A DNA stretch of 64,000 nucleotides from Gadus chalcogrammus (taxonomy: Eukaryota; Chordata; Actinopteri; Gadiformes; Gadidae), in contig NC_079412.1 of assembly GCF_026213295.1 (NCBI RefSeq), positions 795,656 to 859,655 of the forward strand. The letters run 5' to 3'. The position numbers were made by a program, and so were the translations under genes. Below are positions 41,848 through 53,246 of this stretch, piece after piece. Numbering within the stretch: position 1 is the stretch's first letter; the number at the start of each line of letters is the position of its first letter. The notes under the pieces were generated by a model. That model was not told where the DNA came from. It saw only the letters and a program-made list of their open reading frames with translations, and did not search any database.

Positions 41848-42432
41848 CTGGAATGAAAGCACACTGGTGCTTATGGAAGCTTTCCAGAGAGGAGGACCCT
41901 CTGCCGCATCTTAGGACATCCAACGTTTTGTCTCCTTTCTCCAGCCCTGACCCAATGTTGGTATAAAGCTGCACTCCTGGTGGATCCTGGATGCAGGCAA
42001 GGTGCTTCTGCTGTACCTCCCACACTCGAGACATGTGCTCGTGGTTGATGAGGTGCAGCCCGGTGCCGTCCACAAGCTGCCACATGGAGTCTAGAAGCCT
42101 TTTGATGAGGGCACGGGTCTCCTCCACTCCCCGGGTTTTCCTTCGGCAGTGCTTGGCTAGCTCTTTAGAGCTGATGCTCGCCAACACCTGGGCATCTGTT
42201 GGCTGATGGCCCTGATGTTTCTTCTTCAGCTCTGTCCGCTTGGCCTCTTTCAGATGACAGACGTCCTGCATGTCCCACTCAAAAATGCAGCTCGACAATT
42301 TAGAACAGAAGGTACCATACAGTGGATGGTGTTCCGTGGTGAGACCTCTTGTGAATCGCCTCATGAAGTGGAACATATCCAACCGCACAGTGGATGTCCA
42401 TGGCCGAAACCAAATTAGAACTGGGCCCACTC
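41848..42432 (-). CDS. Copy B exon with second Asp and Glu of the DDE-like core
   Basis: Has VRLDMFHFMRRF and RGSSSLESFHKHQ with TRGVEETRALIK between. Same 585-base length as the copy A exon, with the GC splice donor CAG|GCATGA. Confidence 0.75.
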
Positions 42433-42536
42433 CTGTATTCACAAGATCATGAATACATTTTTTTTATTTGTAGTCAGACTGTCACCAACTGCCTTAATTT
42501 GGCAAAAAACATCAACACAAATTACAGGTAACTCAC

Positions 42537-42750
42537 CTCTGTCACTGCAACAGTCTCTATCCACATAGATGGCGTCTGGCTGTGGCTCACCAGCATCCCT
42601 GTACCGTTGGACGATACCTTGACAAAGGTCATCAAGCCCAGCCCCCTCGCCGGTTGTGAGGACAGAGTTGAGAACTTGACCATACTCGTTCCCCACATTG
42701 GTCATCCATGTTGCGGTGCCCTCAATTCCCCCAGCCAGTTTTTTGGTGAC
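42537..42750 (-). CDS. Copy B exon with first Asp of the DDE-like core
   Basis: Encodes TKKLAGGIEGTATW through DAIYVDRDCCSD; same length and phase as in copy A. Confidence 0.75.
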
Positions 42751-42845
42751 CTATATCAAAAAAAAGGCATACATCATTAGCACATGTATTGTTATCCAAC
42801 CCTAAAAGAATAAATGAGCTCAAGCTTATGTAGGTTTACATTTAC

Positions 42846-44456
42846 CTTCTTAGTGGAATCAAGCTTAAGAATTTTGCCAAACGTTGAAGTTATGACACCT
42901 TTGAGCTCATCAAGGTGACTGACAACATCGTTGGTATGCACTGTCTCAAACCACTGGGCCAGGGGCACGGGACAGAAGGATGGTGGCTTTAGATAAACAG
43001 CCTTGGACTGCTTCAGGCTGGATCTCCTGTGAAATTCACAATCTGTGAAATAGTCACAGGATCTCCTAGCCCACTCCTCACTGTGTGCATCTTGAAAGGC
43101 CTGCTGCAGGTAACTGGAGCTATTCCCTTCTGTTCTGGGACGCAAAAGTGTCACGCATTTTCGGTCCAGTGCCAAATGTGTTGTTAACACAGCAGGGAAT
43201 TTGTTGCAGTTAGAGGGGTCGAGCTGCTTTAAAATGTCACTACTCCAAGGACCGAAAGTTTGCGATGGTTTGCACTGGCTGCACCTTGGGTAATCTCCCC
43301 CTATCAAGTAGTACCTTGAATCCACATCAATGACCTCTCTGACCTTGGTGTAAATACCAGAGTGGTGCAGTCTTCTTTTGCACTGAGGGCATTTCAGAGG
43401 GATGCTCCACATGCGCATTGGGGCCCACAGGAACATCCTCTGCCTAAAATAGTCATCTGGGTTTGGAGGGGCCACAGATCTGATTGGACTTGGGGGGTGG
43501 TGCCAATTTTGGCTGATCTCCTGTCTCAGCTGCCCACTCGCTTCATAGATGATGTGGGCAATCCACTCCCGGTCACCTGGCTTGATGACCCGGAGGAATG
43601 GCTTTGATAAAAACCTAGCACGGCTAACCCCTTGAGAGCGGAAAGGGACTGGGAACCCCGGTGCTGGTGCTGCTGGAGGAGGAGCAGAGGCAGGGGCAGG
43701 AAGAAGTGGTGTGCCTCTCTGAGTCGCTGGTGCCATCTCAGATACTCTGGAAGGGACAGGAGCAGGAGCATCTTGGAGACGGATGTTTGATGTCGTCTCC
43801 TTGGCTGTGAGGCAGACTGGAGCTGGAGCATCTCTGGGACAGAGGACTGGCGTCGGTGTAATCAGTGCTGGTGCTGCTGGAGGAGGAGCAGAGGCAGGGG
43901 CAGGAAGAAGTGGTGTGCCTCTCTGAGTCGCTGGTGCCATCTCAGATACCCTGGAAGGGACAGGAGCAGGAGCATCTTGGAGACGGATGTTAGATGTCGT
44001 CTCCTTGGCTGTGAGGCAGACTGGAGCTGGAGCATCTCTGGGACAGAGGACTGGCGTCGGTGTAATCGCCTGGGCTGGGGTAGTAGAGGGATGGGCTGAA
44101 GGGGCTGGAGGAGAAATGTTTGGGAGGTCTGGTGGAGATAAGACATGACACTTCTCGAGGTGCTCTGATAATCTGACAGCACCCTCAGCCTTTGTACCGC
44201 AGTGCTGACACTGCTCCTGGACATGGAAGTCTGACAGGTGCTGCGTAAAGTGGTCAGAGAACACTTCCTGAGCACAAAGGGAGCATGTTATAAAGGTACT
44301 GGCTGAACTTTCCAGACTTCCAGCTGCTGCACTGGCCTTTGGTGCGTCTGGTGTATCTGCTGCAATAGCCTTTGCTGCGTCTGGTGTATCTGCTGCTCTA
44401 CTGCTGTTGGCCTGCACTGCCTGTGGACCTGCAGCGGTCCCTGCCTGCTGTCCTAA
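42846..44456 (-). CDS. Copy B exon: zinc fingers and DUF6729-like region
   Basis: Starts after a TCTCCCCCAG acceptor. Contains CSLCAQEVFSDHFTQHLSDFH and CQHCGTKAEGAVRLSEHLEK, then a Pro/Ala linker in which a 68-residue (204-bp) block beginning ITPTPVLCPRDAPAPV is present twice in tandem. The DUF6729-like region (YFRQRMFLWAPMRMWSIPL, YYLIGGDYPRCSQC) follows, ending LDSTKK before the donor. Confidence 0.77.
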
Positions 44457-44655
44457 CTGGGGGAGACAACATTTTGTATTTACTCTCTAAATCCTCTTAT
44501 CCTCTAAATCAAACAATACTCTGCATCAAAACAAGTCAGTTGGAGAATCAATCACATACAACGAAGAACCAGCCATGGGGAACAGCTGTAGAGGAAGCAT
44601 TTGTCAGCATGTTTGTCTCACATCATATGTTTAAGGATTCAATGACAATGCTTAC

Positions 44656-44875
44656 ATCATGGTAGCCACATTTGCAGGGGATCTTTTTCCCAAAAATGTC
44701 AAATTTTCTGACAGTCCAAATATAGGGGTCAGGGGACAATTCTTAATCCTCTCTATCACTGCCCTCCAACGTCTTCCCCCAGGTCTCTGGCCTGTAGAAA
44801 ACTTGTGTTTCCCCTGGGCAAACCGGACCATGACACCTGCCCAGTATGAATCTGGCTTTCCCTCCTTTGGCATCT
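44656..44875 (-). CDS. Copy B first coding exon
   Basis: Read on minus, a TCCTATAG acceptor precedes ATG CCAAAG. KPDSYW, FAQGKHKFSTGQRPGGRRW and a Cys-rich CKCGYH end match the first exon of copy D. A one-base indel shifts the frame just before the FGKK segment. Confidence 0.7.
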
Positions 44876-44922
44876 CTATAGGACGAGAGGCAGACATTAG
44901 GCTGCTGTAGGCAACATACATG

Positions 44923-46074
<1,152 letters not shown>

Positions 46075-46205
46075 AGTTGTTAGGATTCTGTTAGGATTGT
46101 TAGGACTTGTTAGGACTTTGTTAGGACTTTGTTAGGACTTGTTAGGACTTTGTTAGGACTTGTTAGGAACTGTTAGGACTTTGTTAGGAATTGTTAGGAC
46201 TTGTT
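46075..46205. repeat. 5' subterminal tandem repeats of copy B
   Basis: About a dozen copies of TTAGGACTTG or TTAGGACTTTG (read on minus, CAAGTCCTAA), within 160 bp of the element end. Copy D has a related zone at 55670-55800. Confidence 0.9.
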
Positions 46206-46230
46206 TTTCCAGTCCATTCGGCGGAGGGTA

Positions 46231-46243
46231 CGGCCACCCCATC
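46231..46243 (-). pseudogene. tRNA-Ser(GCT), 5' part, split by transposon B
   Basis: CGGCCACCCCATC, the acceptor 5' strand and start of the A box. The first six bases are the right target duplication. Confidence 0.92.
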
Positions 46244-46404
46244 AGCTTACCAATCGCTATAATACTTTTTAATTTTTCCAAAATGTGGTCGAGACAAAAT
46301 ATGGGCAAGAGAGAATTTTTGAAAAAGTGTTTAAAGTCTCGGTGTTAGAAAAATGGAAGAGGGACACAGCGTAGAGCAGTCGTCTGAAGCTACACTGCTC
46401 TAAT

Positions 46405-46476
46405 AGGTTCCACCGAGACTTGAACTCGGATCGCTGGATTCAGAGTCCATAGTGCTAACCATTACACCATGGAACC
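46405..46476 (-). tRNA. tRNA-Gln-CTG: tRNA-Gln(CTG), unit 4
   Basis: Complete; shares the 'gtccatagtg' anticodon-stem change with unit 3. Confidence 0.88.
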
Positions 46477-46612
46477 ATTTCACCTTAGACTGTTTCAGTA
46501 GACTGTGCAACCGTTCTTTAAACTAAATATAAGTGAAAATGACAAATTGAACAGTTCCACCGAGATTTGAGTTTGGGTTCGATGATTTCCGAGCACAACT
46601 TATGACATTGTG

Positions 46613-46684
46613 GCATTGGTGGTATAGTGGTGAGCATAGCTGCCTTCCAAGCAGTTGACCGGGGTTCGATTCCCGGCCAATGCA
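46613..46684 (+). tRNA. tRNA-Gly-TCC: tRNA-Gly(TCC), unit 4
   Basis: Complete; 'gaccgggg' for 'gacccggg' affects one T-stem pair. Confidence 0.88.
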
Positions 46685-47026
46685 TTGGAATGCATTATCC
46701 GATGCCATAGGGATTCAGGACTTTAGAAATCTGTGTTTTCTTTTCGGTAAATACTGTGCTCTAGACTACATTTTGGCGGAACTGAAATACTACATTTTGG
46801 CGGAACTGAAATATTTAACCGTGGTTCAGACCATACAGAATGAACAAGACTCTTGCTTTAGCGAATGAGAACTTTCAAGATCAGTGTCTTTATTTTTTGG
46901 CAGTAAAGGTTGTGCTCTAGGTTACAATGAATTGAAATGAAAGGAAAATAGTGCAAGACATCCTTGATTCATCGTATTTTTTTCCATGAAATTGAACACG
47001 ATGTACTTATGTAAGAATGGTGCAAA

Positions 47027-47108
47027 CGATGAGGATGGGAGTCGAACCCACGCGTGCAGAGCACAATGGAGTAGCAGTCCATCACCTTAACTACTCGGCC
47101 ACCCCATC
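47027..47108 (-). tRNA. tRNA-Ser-GCT: tRNA-Ser(GCT), unit 5, degenerate
   Basis: Anticodon GCT retained; changes in the T loop (GGAGTCGAACC), anticodon stem (GGAGTAGCAG) and D arm (AACTACTCGG). Possibly a pseudogene. Confidence 0.72.
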
Positions 47109-47165
47109 AGCTAATGGAAGAGGGACACAGCGTAGAGCAGTCGTCTGAAGCTACACTGCTCTAAT

Positions 47166-47237
47166 AGGTTCCACCGAGACTTGAACTCGGATCGCTGGAT
47201 TCAGAGTCCATAGTGCTAACCATTACACCATGGAACC
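47166..47237 (-). tRNA. tRNA-Gln-CTG: tRNA-Gln(CTG), unit 5
   Basis: As in units 3 and 4, with the same anticodon-stem change. Confidence 0.88.
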
Positions 47238-47373
47238 ATTTCACCTTAGACTGTTTCAGTAGACTGTGCAACCGTTCTTTAAACTAAATATAAGTGAAAA
47301 TGACAAATTGAACAGTTCCACCGAGATTTGAGTTTGGGTTCGATGATTTCCGAGCATAATTTATGACATTGTG

Positions 47374-47445
47374 GCATTGGTGGTATAGTGGTGAGCATAG
47401 CTGCCTTCCAAGCAGTTGACCCGGGTTCGATTCCCGGCCAATGCA
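47374..47445 (+). tRNA. tRNA-Gly-TCC: tRNA-Gly(TCC), unit 5
   Basis: Intact 72-base gene. Confidence 0.95.
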
Positions 47446-47787
47446 TTGGAATGGTTTTTCGAATGCCACAGGGATTCAGGACTTTAGAAATCTGTGTTTT
47501 CTTTTCGGTAAATATTGTGCTCTAGACTACATTTTGGCGGAACTGAAATACAAAATTTTGGCGGAACTGAAATACTTAACCGTGGTTCAGACCATACAGA
47601 ATGAACAAGACTCTTGCTTTAGCGAATGAGAACTTTCATGATCAGTGTCTGTATTTTTTGGCAGTAAAGGTTGTGCTCTAGGTTACAATTAATTGAAATG
47701 AAAGGAAAATAGTGCAAGACATCCTTGATTCATCGTATTTCTTTCCATGAAATTGAACACAATGTACTTATGTAAGAATGGTGCAAA

Positions 47788-47869
47788 CGATGAGGATGGA
47801 ATTCGATCTCACGCGTGCAGAGCACAATGGATTAGCAGTCCATCACCTTAACCACTCGGCCACCCCATC
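47788..47869 (-). pseudogene. tRNA-Ser(GCT), unit 6, damaged T arm
   Basis: 'ggaattcgatctcacg' disrupts the T stem (consensus GGGATTCGAACCCACG); the remainder is intact. Confidence 0.8.
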
Positions 47870-48030
47870 AGCTTAACAATCGCTATAATACTTTTTAATT
47901 TTTCCAAAATGTGGTCGAGACAAAATATGGGCAAGAGAGAATTTTTGAAAAAGTGTTTAAAGTCTCGGTGTTAGAAAAATGGAAGAGGGACACAGCGTAG
48001 AGCAGTCGTCTGAAGCTACACTGCTCTAAT

Positions 48031-48102
48031 AGGTTCCACCGAGACTTGAACTCGGATCGCTGGATTCAGAGTCCAGAGTGCTAACCATTACACCATGGAA
48101 CC
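48031..48102 (-). tRNA. tRNA-Gln-CTG: tRNA-Gln(CTG), unit 6
   Basis: Intact cloverleaf. Confidence 0.95.
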
Positions 48103-48238
48103 ATTTCACCTTAGACTGTTTCAGTAGACTGTGCAACCGTTCTTTAAACTAAATATAAGTGAAAATGACAAATTGAACAGTTCCACCGAGATTTGAGTTT
48201 GGGTTCGATGATTTCCGAGCATAATTTATGACATTGTG

Positions 48239-48310
48239 GCATTGGTGGTATAGTGGTGAGCATAGCTGCCTTCCATGCAGTTGACCCCGGTTCGATTCCC
48301 GGCCAATGCA
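48239..48310 (+). tRNA. tRNA-Gly-TCC: tRNA-Gly(TCC), unit 6
   Basis: Anticodon TCC; loop CTTCCAT (position 38 changed) and 'gaccccgg' in the T arm. Confidence 0.87.
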
Positions 48311-48659
48311 TTGGAATGGTTTTTCGAATGCCACAGGGATTCAGGACTTTAGAAATCAGTGTCTGTGTTTTCTTTTCGATAAATATTGTGCTCTAGACTA
48401 CATTTTGGCGGAACTGAAATACTACATTTTGGCGGAACTGAAATATTTAACCGTGGTTCAGACCATACAGAATGAACAAGACTCTTGCTTTAGCGAATGA
48501 GAACTTTCAAGATCAGTGTCTGTATTTTTTGGCAGTAAAGGTTGGGCTCTAGGTTACAATTAATTGAAATGAAAGGAAAATTGTGCAAGACATCCTTGAT
48601 TCATCGTATTTTTTTTCCATGAAATTGAACACGATGTATTTATGTAAGAATGGTGCAAA

Positions 48660-48741
48660 TGATAAGGATGGGATTCGAACCCACGCGTGCAGAGCACAAT
48701 GGATTAGCAGTCCATCACCTTTACCACTAGGCCACCCCATC
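48660..48741 (-). tRNA. tRNA-Ser-GCT: tRNA-Ser(GCT), unit 7, variant
   Basis: Anticodon GCT; acceptor 'gataagg' and D-arm 'ctttaccactaggcc' changes. Function doubtful. Confidence 0.75.
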
Positions 48742-48902
48742 AGCTTACCAACCTCTAAAATACTTTTTAATTTTTCCGAAATGTGGTCGAGACTAAATAT
48801 GGGCAAGAGAGAATTTTTGAAAAAGTGTTTAAAGTCTCGGTGTTAGAAAAATGGAAGAGGGACACAGCGTAGAGCAGTCGTCTGAAGCTACACTGCTCTA
48901 AT

Positions 48903-48974
48903 AGGTCTCACCGAGACTTGAACTCGGATCGCTGGATTCAGAGTCCAGAGTGCTAACCATTACACCATGGAACC
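48903..48974 (-). tRNA. tRNA-Gln-CTG: tRNA-Gln(CTG), unit 7, acceptor change
   Basis: 'ggtctcaccg' replaces 'ggttccaccg', giving two acceptor mismatches; otherwise intact. Confidence 0.78.
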
Positions 48975-49110
48975 ATTTCACCTTAGACTGTTTCAGTAGA
49001 CTGTGCAACAGTTCTTTAAACTAAATATAAGTGAAAATGACAAATTGAACAGTTCCACCGAGATTTGAGTTTGGGTTCGATGATTTCCGAGCATAATTTA
49101 TGACATTGTG

Positions 49111-49182
49111 GCATTGGTGGTATAGTGGTGAGCATAGCTGCCTTCCAAGCAGTTGACCCGGGTTCGATTCCCGGCCAATGCA
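49111..49182 (+). tRNA. tRNA-Gly-TCC: tRNA-Gly(TCC), unit 7
   Basis: Intact 72-base gene. Confidence 0.95.
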
Positions 49183-49524
49183 TTGGAATGCTTTTTCGAA
49201 TGCCACAGGGATTCAGGACTTTAGAAATCTGTGTTTTCTTTTCGGTAAATATTGTGCTCTAGACTACATTTTGGCGGAACTGAAATACTACATTTTGGCG
49301 GAACTGAAATACTTAACCGTGGTTCAGACCATACAGAATGAACAAGACTCTTGCTTTAGCGAATGAGAACTTTCAAGATCAGTGTCTGTATTTTTTGGCA
49401 GTAAAGGTTGTGCTCTAGGTTACAATTAATTGAAATGAAAGGAAAATAGTGCAAGACATCCTTGATTCATCGTATTTTTTTCCATGAAATTGAACACGAC
49501 GTACTTATGTAAGAATGGTGCGAA

Positions 49525-49606
49525 CGATGAGGATGGGAGTCTAACCCACGCGTGCAGAGCACAATGGATTAGCAGACCATCACCTTAACCACTCGGCCAC
49601 CCCATC
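49525..49606 (-). pseudogene. tRNA-Ser(GCT), unit 8, degenerate
   Basis: 'gggagtctaaccc' damages the T loop/B box and 'gcagaccat' the anticodon stem. Confidence 0.78.
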
Positions 49607-49767
49607 AGCTTACCAATCGCTATAATACTTTTTAATTTTTGCAAAATGTGGTCGAGACAAAATATGGGCAAGAGAGAATTTTTGAAAAAGTGTTTAAAGT
49701 CTCGGTGTTAGAATAATGGAAGAGGGACACAGCGTAGAGCAGTCGTCTGAAGCTACACTGCTCTAAT

Positions 49768-49839
49768 AGGTTCCACCGAGACTTGAACTCGGATCGCTGG
49801 ATTCAGAGTCCAGAGTGCTAACCATTACACCATGGAACC
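49768..49839 (-). tRNA. tRNA-Gln-CTG: tRNA-Gln(CTG), unit 8
   Basis: Intact cloverleaf. Confidence 0.95.
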
Positions 49840-49975
49840 ATTTCACCATAGACTGTTTCAGTAGACTGTGCAACCGTTCTTTAAACTAAATATAAGTGAA
49901 AATGACAAATTGAACAGTTCCACCGAGATTTGAGTTTGGGTTCGATGATTTCCGAGCATAATTTATGACATTGTG

Positions 49976-50047
49976 GCATTGGTGGTATAGTGGTGAGCAT
50001 AGCTGCCTTCCATGCAGTTGACCCCGGTTCGATTCCCGCCCAATGCA
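49976..50047 (+). tRNA. tRNA-Gly-TCC: tRNA-Gly(TCC), unit 8, variant
   Basis: Anticodon TCC; 'cccgcccaatgca' changes the base at the T-stem/acceptor junction, and loop position 38 is T. Confidence 0.83.
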
Positions 50048-50395
50048 TTGGAATGCTTTTTCGAATGCCACAGGGATTCAGGACTTTAGAAATCAGTGTC
50101 TGTGTATTCTTTTCGGTAAATACTGTGCTCTAGACTACATTTTGGCGGAACTGAAATACTACATTTTGGCGGAACTGAAATATTTAACCGTGGTTCAGAC
50201 CATACAGAATGAACAAGACTCTTGCTTTAGCGAATGAGAACTTTCAAGATCAGTGTCTGTATTTTTTGGCAGTAAAGGTTGTGCTCTAGGTTACAATTAA
50301 TTGAAATGAAAGGAAAATAGTGCAAGACGTCCTTGATTCATCGTATTTTTTTCCATGAAATTGAACACGATGTAATTATATAAGTACGGTGCAAA

Positions 50396-50477
50396 CGATA
50401 AGGATGGGATTCGAACCCACGCGTGCAGAGCACAATGGATTAGCAGTCCATCACCTTCACCACTCGGCCACCCCATC
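50396..50477 (-). tRNA. tRNA-Ser-GCT: tRNA-Ser(GCT), unit 9
   Basis: Anticodon GCT; acceptor 'gataagg' keeps a G-T pair, and 'ccttcacc' is a D-loop change. Likely still foldable. Confidence 0.88.
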
Positions 50478-50638
50478 AGCTTACCAACTGCTATAATACT
50501 TTTTAATTTTTCCCAAATGTGGTCGAGACTAAATATGGGCAAGAGAGATTTTTTGAAAAAGTGTTTAAAGTCTCGGTGTTAGAAAAATGGAAGAGGGACA
50601 CAGCGTAGAGCAGTCGTCTGAAGCTACACTGCTCTAAT

Positions 50639-50710
50639 AGGTTCCACCGAGACTTGAACTCGGATCGCTGGATTCAGAGTCCAGAGTGCTAACCATTACA
50701 CCATGGAACC
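50639..50710 (-). tRNA. tRNA-Gln-CTG: tRNA-Gln(CTG), unit 9
   Basis: Intact cloverleaf. Confidence 0.95.
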
Positions 50711-50846
50711 ATTTCACCTTAGACTGTTTCAGTAGACTGTGCAACCGTTCTTTAAACTGAATATAAGTGAAAATGACAAATTGAACAGTTCCACCGAGAT
50801 TTGAGTTTGGGTTTGATGATTTCCTAGTATAATTTATGTCATTGTG

Positions 50847-50918
50847 GCATTGGTGGTATAGTGGTGAGCATAGCTGCCTTCCAAGCAGTTGACCCGGGTT
50901 CGATTCCCGGCCAATGCA
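50847..50918 (+). tRNA. tRNA-Gly-TCC: tRNA-Gly(TCC), unit 9
   Basis: Intact 72-base gene. Confidence 0.95.
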
Positions 50919-51266
50919 TTGGAATCCTTTTTCGAATGCCACAGGGATTCAGGACTTTAGAAATCAGTGTCTGTGTTTTCTTTTCGGTAAATATTGTGCT
51001 CTAGACTACATTTTGGCGGAACTGAAATACTACATTTTGGCGGAACTGAAATACTTAACCGTGGTTCAGACCATACAGAATGAACAAGACTCTTGCTTTA
51101 GCGAATGAGAACTTTCAAGATCAGTGTCTGTATTTTTTGGCAGTAAAGGTTGTGCTCTAGGTTACAATTAATTGAAATGAAAGGAAAATAGTGCAAGACG
51201 TCCTTGATTCATCGTATTTTTTTCCATGAAATTGAACACGATGTACTTATGTAAGTATGGTGCAAA

Positions 51267-51348
51267 CGATAACGATGGGATTCGAACCCACGCGTGCAGA
51301 GCACAATGGATTAGCAGTCCATCACCTTCACCACTCGGCCACCCCATC
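51267..51348 (-). tRNA. tRNA-Ser-GCT: tRNA-Ser(GCT), unit 10, acceptor change
   Basis: 'gataacgatggg' puts mismatches in the acceptor stem; anticodon and T arm are normal. Confidence 0.8.
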
Positions 51349-51509
51349 AGCTTACCAACTGCTATAATACTTTTTAATTTTTCCCAAATGTGGTCGAGAC
51401 TAAATATGGGCAAGAGAGATTTTTTGAAAAAGTGTTTAAAGTCTCGGTGTTAGAAAAATGGAAGAGGGACACAGCGTAGAGCAGTCGTCTGAAGCTACAC
51501 TGCTCTGAT

Positions 51510-51581
51510 AGGTTCCACCGAGACTTGAACTCGGATCGCGGGATTCAGAGTCCAGAGTGTTAACCATTACACCATGGAACC
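51510..51581 (-). tRNA. tRNA-Gln-CTG: tRNA-Gln(CTG), unit 10, variant
   Basis: 'atcgcggg' and 'gagtgtt' alter the anticodon and D arms; anticodon CTG kept. Confidence 0.8.
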
Positions 51582-51717
51582 ATATCACCTTAGACTGTTT
51601 CAGTAGACTGTGCAACCGTTCTTTAAACTGAATATAAGTGAAAATGACAAATTGAACAGTTCCACCGAGATTTGAGTTTGGGTTCGATGATTTCCGAGCA
51701 TAATTTATGACATTGTG

Positions 51718-51789
51718 GCATTGGTGGTATAGTGGTGAGCATAGCTGCCTTCCAAGCAGTTGACCCGGGTTCGATTCCCGGCCAATGCA
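51718..51789 (+). tRNA. tRNA-Gly-TCC: tRNA-Gly(TCC), unit 10
   Basis: Intact 72-base gene. Confidence 0.95.
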
Positions 51790-52137
51790 TTGGAATGCTA
51801 TTTCGAATGCCACAGGGATTCAGGACGTTAGAAATCAGTGTCTGTGTTTTCTTTTCGGTAAATATTGTGCTCTAGACTACATTTTGGCGGAACTGAAATA
51901 CTACATTTTGGCGGAACTGAAATACTTAACCGTGGTTCAGACCATACAGAATGAACAAGACTCTTGCTTTAGCGAATGAGAACTTTCAAGATCAGTGTCT
52001 GTATTTTTTGGCAGTAAAGGTTGTGCTCTAGGTTACAATTAATTGAAATGAAAGGAAAATAGTGCAAGACATCCTTGATTCATCGTATTTTTTTCCATGA
52101 AATTGAACACGATGTACTTATGTAAGACTGGTGCTAA

Positions 52138-52219
52138 CGATGAGGATGGGATTCGAACCCACGCGTGCAGAGCACAATGGATTAGCAGTCCAACACCTTA
52201 ACCACTCGGCCACCCCATC
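52138..52219 (-). tRNA. tRNA-Ser-GCT: tRNA-Ser(GCT), unit 11, variant
   Basis: 'cagtccaacacc' breaks one anticodon-stem pair; otherwise intact. Confidence 0.84.
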
Positions 52220-52380
52220 AGCTTACCAACCTCTAAAATACTTTTTAATTTTTCCGAAATGTGGTCGAGACAAAATATGGGCAAGAGAGAATTTTTGAAA
52301 AAGTGTTTAAAGTCTCGGTGTTAGAAAAATGGAAGAGGGACACAGCGTAGAGCAGTCGTCTGAAGCTACACTGCTCTAAT

Positions 52381-52452
52381 AGGTTCCACCGAGACTTGAA
52401 CTCGGATCGCTGGATTCAGAGCCCAGAGTGCTAACAATTACACCATGGAACC
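52381..52452 (-). tRNA. tRNA-Gln-CTG: tRNA-Gln(CTG), unit 11, variant
   Basis: 'gagcccag' and 'ctaacaatt' change the anticodon stem and D loop. Confidence 0.82.
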
Positions 52453-52588
52453 ATTTCACCTTAGACTGTTTCAGTAGACTGTTCAACCGTTCTTTAAACT
52501 AAATATAAGTGAAAATGACAAATTGAACAGTTCCACCGAGATTTGAGTTTGGGTTCGATGATTTCCGAGCATAATTTATGACATTGTG

Positions 52589-52660
52589 GCATTGGTGGTA
52601 TAGTGGTGAGCATAGCTGCCTTCCAAGCAGTTGACCCGGGTTCGATTCCCGGCCAATGCA
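52589..52660 (+). tRNA. tRNA-Gly-TCC: tRNA-Gly(TCC), unit 11
   Basis: Intact 72-base gene. Confidence 0.95.
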
Positions 52661-53009
52661 TTGGAATGCTATTTCGAATGCCACAGGGATTCAGGACTTT
52701 AGAAATCAGTGTCTGTGTTTTCTTTTCGGTAAATATTGTGCTCTAGACTACATTTTGGCGGAACTGAAATACTACATTTTGGCGGAACTGAAATATTTAA
52801 CCGTGGTTCAGACCATACAGAATGAACAAGACTCTTGCTTTAGCGAATGAGAACTTTCAATATCAGTGTCTGTATTTTTTGGCAGTAAAGGTTGGGCTCT
52901 AGGTTACAATTAATTGAAATGAAAGGAAAATAGTGCAAGAAGTCCTTGATTCATCGTATTTTTTTTCCATGAAATTGAACACGATGTACTTATGTAAGAA
53001 TGGTGCTAA

Positions 53010-53084
53010 CGATGAGGATGGGATTCGAACCCACGCGTGCAGAGCACAATGGATTAGCAGTCCATCACCTTAACCACTCGGCCA
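53010..53084 (-). pseudogene. tRNA-Ser(GCT), 3' part, interrupted by copy C
   Basis: Normal sequence through CTCGGCCA, then transposon sequence. It breaks at exactly the same base as 38658 and 29933. Its 5' part is not found in the window. Confidence 0.93.
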
Positions 53085-53116
53085 AAAAACGGGCAAAAGG
53101 GACTGCCCGGCCGGGG
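53085..53116. repeat. Left inverted repeat of copy C
   Basis: Inverted match to 55601-55632 with a single C/G difference. In copy A the same motif (AAAAGGGACTGC) is at the 3' end only. Confidence 0.88.
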
Positions 53117-53246
53117 GATTTATTTATTGAACAATATGTATCTGTACCATTCTGGAGAAAACTAGTATAGTAGTGTAGGATTCTTAGTTGCATGTAGCAT
53201 AGCATGGCCCTCTTTTTGTAACCACCCCCCCCCCCCCCCCCCCCAG

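Larger units (their letters stand above)
39010..44875 (-). pseudogene. Candidate transposase gene of copy B (ten exons, two frameshifts)
   Basis: Exons on minus: 44875-44656, 44456-42846, 42750-42537, 42432-41848, 41746-41534, 41442-41261, 41130-40864, 40770-40508, 40395-40138, 40041-39010. The middle exons keep phases identical to copy A; exons 3, 4, 5, 8 and 9 have exactly the same lengths as there (214, 585, 213, 263, 258). Exon 1 (MPKEGKPDSYWAGV...) needs a one-base shift before FGKKIPCKCGYHD, and the last exon needs another near 39820-39840. One intron (41847-41747) uses a GC donor, as in copy A. Apart from those two shifts the protein is well preserved. Confidence 0.78.
46231..53084. 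repeat. tRNA array 2, right block
   Basis: Continues the 871-bp units after copy B. One unit is about 110 bp short (47109-47114, 'ccatcagct|aatggaag'). tRNA copies here are more mutated than in the left block. Confidence 0.92.
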
